The notes below the pieces were generated by a model. That model had not been told where the DNA came from and ran no database searches. It worked only from the letters and a program-made list of their open reading frames with translations. This document shows positions 1-5,404 of a stretch of 5,404 nt of DNA, piece after piece. Both the position numbers and the translations under genes were made by a program. This DNA is from Candidatus Heimdallarchaeota archaeon (GTDB taxonomy: Archaea > Asgardarchaeota > Heimdallarchaeia > Heimdallarchaeales > Heimdallarchaeaceae): assembly GCA_016839875.1 (NCBI GenBank), contig JAEOTK010000003.1, positions 1 through 5,404 on the forward strand, written 5' to 3'. How positions within the stretch are numbered: position 1 is the stretch's first letter; the number at the start of each line of letters is the position of its first letter.

Positions 1-1952
1 AAATCGTTAGTTATTTTATTACTTTAACATCTCAGGAGATTAGTAAATCTTTCGACTCGGAAGAAGCTGGAGAAATAATTACTTCATTTAGCCAAAGATT
101 TGAAGAACTCTATAACATAACAAAGGGTGAATTTAATGAAACCCAGCTTTTCCATGGTATTAATCCTATTTTTATTATTGCTTTAGAAGAAAGTTTGCCT
201 GGTAAGCAAGGTAAAAAAGATGGAAATATAGTCTCACATCATGTTTTAGCCATTTATAAAGCAATGCTGGAAGAAATGGTCTTATATCCACAGAGACGAT
301 CTATGGAATTCTCTAAAGATCCTTGGTCAACTTTTGTTGAATCTACAAAGACTGGTAATCAGAAAATGTATGACAATGAATATTTTAACCTTGTAGAGAT
401 ATCTAGCACGAAGGAAGAGTTTGGCTTCGATATTAACAGGTGTCTTTATCAAAAAGTCTTCAAGAGATTTGGTCGTGAAGATCTCGGACCAATTATGTGT
501 GAGTATGATTCAATCGTAGCCGATAATGTAGCTCAATGGGTAAGATTTGAACGTGAGGAAACCATTGCTAAGGGATTTCCGAGATGTACTTTTAGATACT
601 ATAATATTGAGCAAAAATTTTCTGAAAATCCCGTCATTGATAAGATTTACTCTTTTTTACAAATCATTAGTGATTCAGATGAAATGTTAACTAAAGATGA
701 CGTTATTAGTCAGGGGCTTGATAAAGAATCAAACCTTGAAGAGATAATGAAACTTTATGAAGCAATTAGAAATCATTCTGGTATTAAAACCGCCTTGATT
801 GAAGATGAAATGTTGTTTGGTAATGTTTCAAGTTATGAAAGACATAAAAATTGGAAGAAAATCTTTAATAGGAAGATTTCTAGAGAGGAAAGATCTAAGT
901 TTATCAGAACATTACCCTTTAATCTAAAAGAAGAGAAAATCAACCGATTAATAACCGATATTCTGGAGAATCCTTACGAAATTGCGTCTATTAAATGGAT
1001 TTGTCTTAATTATTTGCAATATCATTTTTCGGCTAGAATTGGATTTGAAACAGAGGGAATAGATGAGATTCAACTTCAGATCCAACTGGATGAATTTTCT
1101 CAGGATTATCCTGAAATTTCTTTTGGAACACAATCTATCGATAATACTAGAATCTCTGTTCAAGCATATGCGAAAGGAGTACCCGAATATAAATTAAAAG
1201 AACCCGTTCAACTTTTACGTCGAAAAATGGTCATAGATTATCCTGATGTGAGTATATCAGCAATCCAACCAATTTTATCTATCGATACTGTATCTCAGAA
1301 GTTTTTTGATATTTTTGAAGATTCAAAACAACCATTTCAATTACGAGAGCTTGCTTTAAGGATTCTTATCAGTAGAGTCGGGAATAAGCTAGTTCCTTTC
1401 CTTAATTCTGTTGCTGAAAATAAAAATGATGATCAATTCCTAAGAGGAAGAGTAATAGACTCGCTATCTTGGGTAACAAGCACCTTACCCCAATTATATA
1501 CAACTAGCGAAGATTTTATTGATTTACCTAATCCAGTAAAACGATCAATAGTGGATTTTGTTGCACGGCAGGGGACGGAGGAAGATTTATTGCTTAATAT
1601 CGCAGATGATGATAGGAATGATGATATCATTCGAATCATTGCAATCCGTAATTTGCAAACCTATCAGGATCCGAAAGTAACAGAGTTTCTTTTGAAATTC
1701 GCCGTTGATAGATCGAAATTCGAACGTTTAAGGCAAGCTTCCTTGGAAGCTCTTGAACAGCACAATGTTAAAAATGAGGGTAAGAGGCTTTTATTCGAGA
1801 TTTTCACAGATCCAAGAGAATCCACCTTCACACGGATGGAAGCTTTTGAAACACTTAGGGTTCTTAACTTTAAACCTGAAAAAGATACCGTACAATTAGA
1901 TAACTCTGATTGGATTACATTTCTTGGAACCAAACAACTTATGGAGGGCTAA
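1..1952 (+). CDS. ATC hydrolase-like domain fused to HEAT-like repeats (5' end outside window)
   Basis: The reading frame is open from base 3 to the TAA at 1950-1952 (649 codons) with no stop, so the gene begins before the window; the TTG at 195 lies inside conserved-looking coding sequence and is not a credible start. At about 330-600 the protein resembles the L-2-amino-thiazoline-4-carboxylic acid hydrolase family: FGFDINRCLY, then a G-x-x-x-L-G-P-I-M-C-E-Y-D stretch, an R-x-E-x-T-I-x-x-G stretch and CTFRY. Cysteines fall at 441, 498 and 585. Characterised members open the thiazoline ring of L-ATC during bacterial cysteine formation, but many relatives have unknown substrates. About 600-1330 is not recognised. 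About 1330-1860 reads as five or six HEAT-like helical pairs of roughly 30-36 residues, typical of protein-binding scaffolds. No signal peptide or membrane segment is visible, so it is probably cytosolic. It ends two bases before the next start, so the two genes are probably cotranscribed. The family call comes from motif memory, not a search. Confidence 0.72.
   Translation, partial: IVSYFITLTSQEISKSFDSEEAGEIITSFSQRFEELYNITKGEFNETQLFHGINPIFIIALEESLPGKQGKKDGNIVSHHVLAIYKAMLEEMVLYPQRRSMEFSKDPWSTFVESTKTGNQKMYDNEYFNLVEISSTKEEFGFDINRCLYQKVFKRFGREDLGPIMCEYDSIVADNVAQWVRFEREETIAKGFPRCTFRYYNIEQKFSENPVIDKIYSFLQIISDSDEMLTKDDVISQGLDKESNLEEIMKLYEAIRNHSGIKTALIEDEMLFGNVSSYERHKNWKKIFNRKISREERSKFIRTLPFNLKEEKINRLITDILENPYEIASIKWICLNYLQYHFSARIGFETEGIDEIQLQIQLDEFSQDYPEISFGTQSIDNTRISVQAYAKGVPEYKLKEPVQLLRRKMVIDYPDVSISAIQPILSIDTVSQKFFDIFEDSKQPFQLRELALRILISRVGNKLVPFLNSVAENKNDDQFLRGRVIDSLSWVTSTLPQLYTTSEDFIDLPNPVKRSIVDFVARQGTEEDLLLNIADDDRNDDIIRIIAIRNLQTYQDPKVTEFLLKFAVDRSKFERLRQASLEALEQHNVKNEGKRLLFEIFTDPRESTFTRMEAFETLRVLNFKPEKDTVQLDNSDWITFLGTKQLMEG
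1943..1947 (+). promoter_or_regulatory. Shine-Dalgarno site of the nucleotidyltransferase gene
   Basis: GGAGG ends 7 nt before the ATG at 1955 and lies within the last codons of the preceding gene. It decides the start: a TTG in the same frame at 1910 would add 15 residues but overlaps the upstream gene and has no such site. Location and spacing suggest translational coupling of the two genes. Confidence 0.85.
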
Positions 1953-1954
1953 AA

Positions 1955-4765
1955 ATGGATTTCTATACAGCTATAAAAACTTTACAACTTTATTTGGACG
2001 AACAAAGTTTTTTACAGAAAATTTCTTCGCTTGAAGATCTCAAGCCAATACAAACCTCAGTTATTAGTTTATTACTTACACAAAAAGGAATTTCCTTCTA
2101 CTTACCAGAGGAAATCTTGTTTGATAAAGGTATTTCCTTCCTTAATGACGATTGGGTAGATTTTAAATCAATAGAGAAAGAAAAAGCCAGAGTCAAAGAG
2201 CTTATCGAAGGAGGAGAAGAGAAAATCACCGAAAATCTACACTCTAAACGTCGAATTATTAAATCGTCTGATGATCTTTTCTCTAACCTAGCTGAAGGTA
2301 AAATAATCAAATCAGGTTATTGGGATCTCTTCGATAATTGCAAAGAAATAAAACTTGAAGATAGTATCCTTCTTTTGAGGAGGAGTCCAGAAACCTCAAC
2401 GTTCAGCGAAATTTTGTTGATTAAAGGACCCATGAATAATTCCAAGGTTGAACTACCCAAATTCTTAAGTTCAATTGTAAAAATTAGTGAATTTGCATAT
2501 CAGAACACACCTCATACACTTCCACCCAGAATGGATCATTTCCTATCGTATCGGGAGCTACGAAACTCTAATCAACTCCCATGGGATATGAGCCAAATTA
2601 GAACGTATTTAGGATCAATTTGGGATGAGAGAACTTCCACTAAATCTAAAATTATTTCACGCTTGAATCTTTTATTTGAAAGCGCCGTACTCTTAGTAGA
2701 AAAGAATAAAGTCTTTAATAAATTTCTACAAGTTGATAAAGTACAAAAAAACATGATAGACATTCCAAGTAACTTTATTATTGGAGTATGCGGAGGATAT
2801 GCCAGAGGAGAATATTCTGATACTTCTGATCTGGATATACTCCTGTTACATGAAGGTAACAGTCAACAATTCCAACAAGTAGGTGAAGCTCTAAATCAAG
2901 TATTACAACATGTTCCTAATCTAATATTATGCAAAATGGAGAATCTAGTCAATCTTAATATTCACGAAAATTCAATTCCAGATCTTCTAAAAGCTTTTTC
3001 AACGGGTGATGAACATTTCCTGGAGTCGACCCAGAGAAAAGGACTCGATGAGATGCTAAGTAACATTGAGGCGCTTCGTAAGACTCCATTATCTCTTGAA
3101 GAAAGAAAAGATGGTATTAGTAAGTATTGTTGGTCAATTTACAAGTCTTTGGTCAATATGGTTCCTATTTATGAAAAACCAATTGGTAAAGGTAAATTTC
3201 TAAGAGATCAAATTACCCAAACAACCAAGAATGCAATTCACGATGTTATTTCTATTCTTCTTCGCATTACTGCGTCCCTCAATGATAAGAGTAATACTCT
3301 TGGAGAAAATCTTCGTGTCTGTCAATCCTTTCTCTATGATTCTATTTTCAAAACTTATTCTGTTATCACTGCTTTGCAAGATCTTAGTACAATTTTAATT
3401 ATTCTCAACGATACTACGTTTAATTCTTCGACATCTGATAGGTTTAGGATAGCGATTGAAAATAAATTCTTATCTGAAGAACAGGGAATGAAATTAATTC
3501 AAGGATACAAGTGTTTTTCAGAAGCTAAATATAAATTAAATAAAGAAATGCCTGTTGAAGCTGTAGAGTACATAAATGAAGAAATGAAGAGTATTATCAA
3601 GGAAGTTTATGAAAATCTCCTCCAAAATCTCGGACCAAAAAAAGGAGTTAAGGAGATGGTGAAGATTGCTTATCCACTTCTAGTCTTTAGTGACCTTCAT
3701 TGGGGATTAAACAGTAAGTTAGCTAAACAAAGCCTTGCTGAAGTAAAGAGGATTTGTGAAGAGCATCAGGTTCGATCCATTATTATTGCTGGAGATGTTT
3801 TAAATGTCGATCGTGTCAATGAACTTGAAAAATCCGATAAAGAAGGTATCTCTCTTCTCAACGAACTTTCCCAAATTCGAAACTCTCTAGGAGACCAAAG
3901 AATTCATATTCTATCAGGTAATCATGATCCTGAATCTTTTTATGATAAATTCCGTAGAAAAATGATTAATGAGTTAGATATTCATTTTATCGGTAAATCC
4001 TACAAGAATGATAAACTCTGGATTGAACATGGGGATCTAGATTTTTGGAGCAATTTCAATCCTCCACTAAATGAATATATTTCTGCTTTTAAGAAGAAAA
4101 ATCAGTTGGGAAAACATATAATTATTGTAGGTCATAATCACCGCGTTTATGAGGAAATAGATTCAGGTTTCTACGCTAATGGTTCTATTGGAAAGTCTTT
4201 TTCTTCCATACTAGTGACAGAAAATTCAATTAAACTGCTGAAAATGCCAATAGAATACTCTATTAACTTTGATGAAATTCTAGCAGAATACTCTGATATA
4301 ATAAATGCTGAAATTTCAATCAATGAGTATGTACAAGAAAATTTCGGTTTAATTGAATGGAGTAAATATACTACCAGCTTAGTTGAGAGTGGTGCTCCTC
4401 AAAAGAAGACATGGATTGTTACGGAGAAAGGTGAACCAACTGGAATCATCCCATTCAACAGAGTTGAAAAAGTTAGCACATTAAAAAATATTCATGTCTA
4501 TGAGGTCGCTTTTCCAATAAATTATGCATTCAAGCTCGATCAAACTCTGAAAGAAGCATGGGGAGTATTTTCTGTTACTGGTGATTCAATACTCCCAGTT
4601 TTGAATCAAGAAATGAAGATAATTGGAACATTATCTATCTTTAGTGTTCCCAAACCGCAAAAGGAACATTCTGAGACACAAGAAATCAAGGTTGACAAAA
4701 AAATGGAAGAACTAGGTGACTTTTTGACTCAACAGTTGCTTGAAAAACAGAAAAAAAGTGAATAA
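1955..4765 (+). CDS. GlnD-like nucleotidyltransferase / metallophosphoesterase / CBS-pair multidomain protein
   Basis: The product is 936 residues from the ATG at 1955. Residues 1-260 are not recognised. A polymerase-beta-type nucleotidyltransferase follows: G280-G281-Y-A-R-G-E, then D292-L-D294, with the same GG-to-DxD spacing as E. coli GlnD (G93, G94, D105, D107). Residues about 330-560 are helical and loosely resemble the GlnD uridylyltransferase helical domain, e.g. LSEEQGMKLIQGYKCF. Residues about 572-765 form a calcineurin-like metallophosphoesterase with all metal-ligand motifs: D580-L-H582, GD614, G-N656-H-D, H692 and GH727NH729. Residues about 785-897 look like a CBS pair, the fold that usually binds AMP, ATP or other adenosyl ligands. 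The tail (899-936) is charged. No signal peptide or membrane segment is seen. By family logic the transferase adds a nucleotide to a protein or small molecule, the phosphoesterase may remove it, and CBS may sense energy state; the substrate is unknown. GlnD itself carries HD and ACT domains in the two C-terminal places. The frame may join two ancestral genes at about 3640. Confidence 0.85.
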   Translation: MDFYTAIKTLQLYLDEQSFLQKISSLEDLKPIQTSVISLLLTQKGISFYLPEEILFDKGISFLNDDWVDFKSIEKEKARVKELIEGGEEKITENLHSKRRIIKSSDDLFSNLAEGKIIKSGYWDLFDNCKEIKLEDSILLLRRSPETSTFSEILLIKGPMNNSKVELPKFLSSIVKISEFAYQNTPHTLPPRMDHFLSYRELRNSNQLPWDMSQIRTYLGSIWDERTSTKSKIISRLNLLFESAVLLVEKNKVFNKFLQVDKVQKNMIDIPSNFIIGVCGGYARGEYSDTSDLDILLLHEGNSQQFQQVGEALNQVLQHVPNLILCKMENLVNLNIHENSIPDLLKAFSTGDEHFLESTQRKGLDEMLSNIEALRKTPLSLEERKDGISKYCWSIYKSLVNMVPIYEKPIGKGKFLRDQITQTTKNAIHDVISILLRITASLNDKSNTLGENLRVCQSFLYDSIFKTYSVITALQDLSTILIILNDTTFNSSTSDRFRIAIENKFLSEEQGMKLIQGYKCFSEAKYKLNKEMPVEAVEYINEEMKSIIKEVYENLLQNLGPKKGVKEMVKIAYPLLVFSDLHWGLNSKLAKQSLAEVKRICEEHQVRSIIIAGDVLNVDRVNELEKSDKEGISLLNELSQIRNSLGDQRIHILSGNHDPESFYDKFRRKMINELDIHFIGKSYKNDKLWIEHGDLDFWSNFNPPLNEYISAFKKKNQLGKHIIIVGHNHRVYEEIDSGFYANGSIGKSFSSILVTENSIKLLKMPIEYSINFDEILAEYSDIINAEISINEYVQENFGLIEWSKYTTSLVESGAPQKKTWIVTEKGEPTGIIPFNRVEKVSTLKNIHVYEVAFPINYAFKLDQTLKEAWGVFSVTGDSILPVLNQEMKIIGTLSIFSVPKPQKEHSETQEIKVDKKMEELGDFLTQQLLEKQKKSE
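3637..3643 (+). other. A7 run: candidate slippage or -1 frameshift site
   Basis: Seven adenines lie at the end of the transferase helical domain, in the codons CCA AAA AAA GGA. A -1 shift, or one extra A in the message, reads AGG AGT TAA and stops at 3649-3651, giving a 565-residue nucleotidyltransferase alone. E. coli dnaX makes a shortened product in a comparable way with a -1 shift on A AAA AAG. A7 runs also occur by chance in AT-rich genes and are frequent points of one-base sequencing error. The run and hidden stop are read directly; use in the cell is not shown. Confidence 0.4.
3641..3658 (+). promoter_or_regulatory. Candidate internal ribosome site and start codon for phosphoesterase-CBS half
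   Basis: AAAGGAG (3641-3647) is followed after 8 nt by an in-frame ATG at 3656 (Met568), 12 codons before the DxH motif of the phosphoesterase. A second AAGGAG directly abuts the ATG and is too close to serve it. Starting here would give a 369-residue metallophosphoesterase-CBS protein. The site lies exactly on a domain boundary, which favours a real or relic gene start. However, the purine-rich bases also simply encode Lys, Gly and Glu codons. Confidence 0.45.
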
Positions 4766-4792
4766 ACTCACCTTTCTTAATTTCTTGTTTCC
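4755..4792 (+). terminator. Weak terminator-like element after the phosphoesterase gene
   Basis: GTGA (4758-4761) and TCAC (4768-4771) can pair around a 6-base loop that contains the stop codon, and AAA/TTT can extend the stem past one bulged C. A pyrimidine-rich stretch with three TTT runs follows (4773-4790). The stem is too weak for a classic bacterial intrinsic terminator, but T-rich tracts without strong stems act as terminators in archaea. Confidence 0.35.
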
Positions 4793-4794
4793 TA

Positions 4795-4810
4795 AATGAA
4801 AAACTTCATT
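4795..4810 (+). repeat. 6-bp inverted repeat in the intergenic region
   Basis: AATGAA (4795-4800) and TTCATT (4805-4810) are perfect inverted copies around the loop AAAC. The element could be a small operator or a second weak transcript-end hairpin. It overlaps the first copy of the direct repeat listed separately. In AT-rich DNA a 6-bp palindrome can arise by chance. Confidence 0.35.
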
Positions 4811-4836
4811 GATATTGTGTAGAGGGTGAAAAACTT
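4797..4836 (+). repeat. Pair of exact 10-bp direct repeats upstream of the nitrilase gene
   Basis: TGAAAAACTT occurs at 4797-4806 and again at 4827-4836. The copies start exactly 30 bp apart, close to three helical turns, so they face the same side of the DNA. The second copy runs into the candidate TATA element. This placement suits a regulator binding site, but no regulator is identified here. An 8-base partial copy (TGAAAAAC) at 4741-4748 lies in the preceding coding region and is probably incidental. Confidence 0.4.
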
Positions 4837-4841
4837 AATAT
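4828..4841 (+). promoter_or_regulatory. Candidate archaeal-type BRE/TATA promoter for the nitrilase gene
   Basis: A purine-rich GAAAAA (4828-4833), resembling a TFB-recognition element, is followed by CTTAATAT (4834-4841), which resembles the archaeal TATA box. The box is centred about 26 nt before the ATG at 4864, the spacing expected if transcription begins at or next to the start codon. No Shine-Dalgarno site precedes that ATG, which fits a leaderless message. A bacterial reading (TTGATA at 4809-4814 with TTAATA at 4835-4840) has an overlong 20-bp spacer and is weaker. Confidence 0.4.
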
Positions 4842-4863
4842 TTTTAGATATAGAAATTCATGC

Positions 4864-5404
4864 ATGAACCAATCTGTGAAGGTTGCAGTGATTCAAGATT
4901 CTCCAGTTATTATGGATCGTGATGCAACAATCGAGAAAATAGCAAAGTTAACAAAGCAAGCTGCTGAACAGAGAGCGAAAATTGTTCTTTTTCCTGAAGC
5001 TTTTATCCCTGCATATCCCCGTGGAATGTATTTTGGAGCGAAAGTTGGAAGTAGATCTGATGATGGGAAAACTGATTTTCACCGATATTCTGCAAACGCT
5101 GTGGCTATTCCTAGCTCCTCAATGGACAGCTTAAGTGAGATTGCCAGGGAAAATGAAGTTTTCCTCATAGTGGGTATCATTGAGAAAGACTCCCAATACA
5201 GTAAAAGCACATTATATTGTACAATCGTTTATATTGATCCTACTGGAAAATATTTAGGCAAGCACCGAAAATTGAAACCTACTGGCTCAGAACGTCTAAT
5301 TTGGGGAGAAGGTGATGGAAGCACACTAACGGTGGTGGAAACTCCTTATGGGACTGTTGGTGGTTTAATTTGTTGGGAAAATTACATGCCTCTGGCACGT
5401 ACTA
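4864..5404 (+). CDS. Nitrilase (C-N hydrolase superfamily), 3' end outside window
   Basis: The first 180 residues of a nitrilase are visible, roughly half of the usual 310-370. Nitrilases hydrolyse a nitrile to the carboxylic acid and ammonia through a covalent thioimidate on cysteine; the preferred nitrile cannot be read from this part. The catalytic triad is complete: E45 in LFPEAFIPAYPRG, K136 in KHRKLKPT and C170 in GLICWENYMPLAR. The Y-P-R-G and C-W-E-N forms favour true nitrilases or cyanide-hydrolysing relatives over amidases or carbamoylases. The ATG at 4864 is the only ATG, GTG or TTG in frame after the upstream in-frame TGA at 4810-4812, so the start is well fixed; the ATG at 4860 is in another frame and stops after 20 codons. 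No Shine-Dalgarno site is present. The enzyme should be cytosolic and, like relatives, may form spiral oligomers. It follows the phosphoesterase gene on the same strand after 98 bp and probably has its own promoter. Confidence 0.93.
   Translation, partial: MNQSVKVAVIQDSPVIMDRDATIEKIAKLTKQAAEQRAKIVLFPEAFIPAYPRGMYFGAKVGSRSDDGKTDFHRYSANAVAIPSSSMDSLSEIARENEVFLIVGIIEKDSQYSKSTLYCTIVYIDPTGKYLGKHRKLKPTGSERLIWGEGDGSTLTVVETPYGTVGGLICWENYMPLART

Noticed and set aside
195..1952. TTG at 195 as the start of the first gene
   Set aside because: The same frame is open back to base 3 with ordinary coding sequence and no ribosome site precedes the TTG, so the gene is simply cut by the window edge.
1910..1954. 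15-codon N-terminal extension of the second gene from a TTG at 1910
   Set aside because: It would overlap gene 1 and lacks a ribosome site, whereas ATG 1955 has GGAGG at ideal spacing.
2208..2220. GGAGGAG-like Shine-Dalgarno sequence inside the second gene
   Set aside because: It encodes a Glu/Gly-rich stretch and is followed by no suitably spaced ATG or domain boundary.
948..2763. Several minus-strand open frames of 63-89 codons
   Set aside because: They lie opposite real genes, show no recognisable motif and are expected shadows of AT-rich coding sequence.
4860..4922. ATG at 4860 as a start or as a small leader peptide
   Set aside because: It runs only 20 codons to a TGA in a frame different from the nitrilase and has no ribosome site.
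1..5404. CRISPR array, tRNA, rRNA, insertion sequence or known defence cassette
   Set aside because: No regularly spaced repeats, cloverleaf-like segments, transposase motifs or terminal inverted repeats were seen. HEAT repeats plus a nucleotidyltransferase could hint at defence, but no toxin, nuclease or CD-NTase signature supports it.

Overview
The window is AT-rich (about one third G+C by eye) and gene-dense, with every recognisable gene on the + strand. The organism cannot be fixed from the sequence. Low G+C, heavy use of AGA/AGG arginine and ATA isoleucine codons, and an archaeal-looking TATA element 26 nt before a start codon that lacks a Shine-Dalgarno site lean towards an archaeon, perhaps an uncultivated lineage such as Asgard. 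A low-G+C bacterium is not excluded.

Layout. (1) Positions 1-1952 hold the 3' part of a large gene cut by the left edge. Its visible N-terminal third looks like the L-2-amino-thiazoline-4-carboxylate (ATC) hydrolase family, and its C-terminal third is a stack of HEAT-like helical repeats. (2) Two bases after its stop, with a GGAGG ribosome site inside the end of gene 1, comes a 936-codon gene (1955-4765). It encodes an unrecognised N-terminus, a GlnD-type nucleotidyltransferase with its helical domain, a complete calcineurin-like metallophosphoesterase and a CBS pair. (3) A 98-bp intergenic region (4766-4863) holds a weak terminator-like element, a 6-bp inverted repeat, two exact copies of TGAAAAACTT 30 bp apart and a candidate promoter. 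(4) From 4864 to the right edge is the 5' part of a nitrilase gene with all three catalytic residues in view.

The main point is gene 2. Its order mirrors PII uridylyltransferase/uridylyl-removing enzyme GlnD (nucleotidyltransferase, helical domain, HD hydrolase, two ACT sensors), but a metallophosphoesterase stands where HD would be and a CBS pair where ACT would be. This suggests an add-and-remove nucleotidylation switch, possibly controlled by adenine nucleotides. The tightly coupled gene 1 protein is a natural candidate target or partner.

The junction between the transferase and phosphoesterase halves (3637-3658) is itself unusual. An A7 run, a good Shine-Dalgarno site, a stop codon hidden in the -1 frame and an in-frame ATG lie within 22 bases, exactly as if two separate operon genes met there. 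The long ORF could be a true fusion, a frameshift/slippage site yielding several products, or two genes merged by a one-base homopolymer error. The downstream nitrilase releases ammonia, which would fit a nitrogen theme, but that link is only inference.
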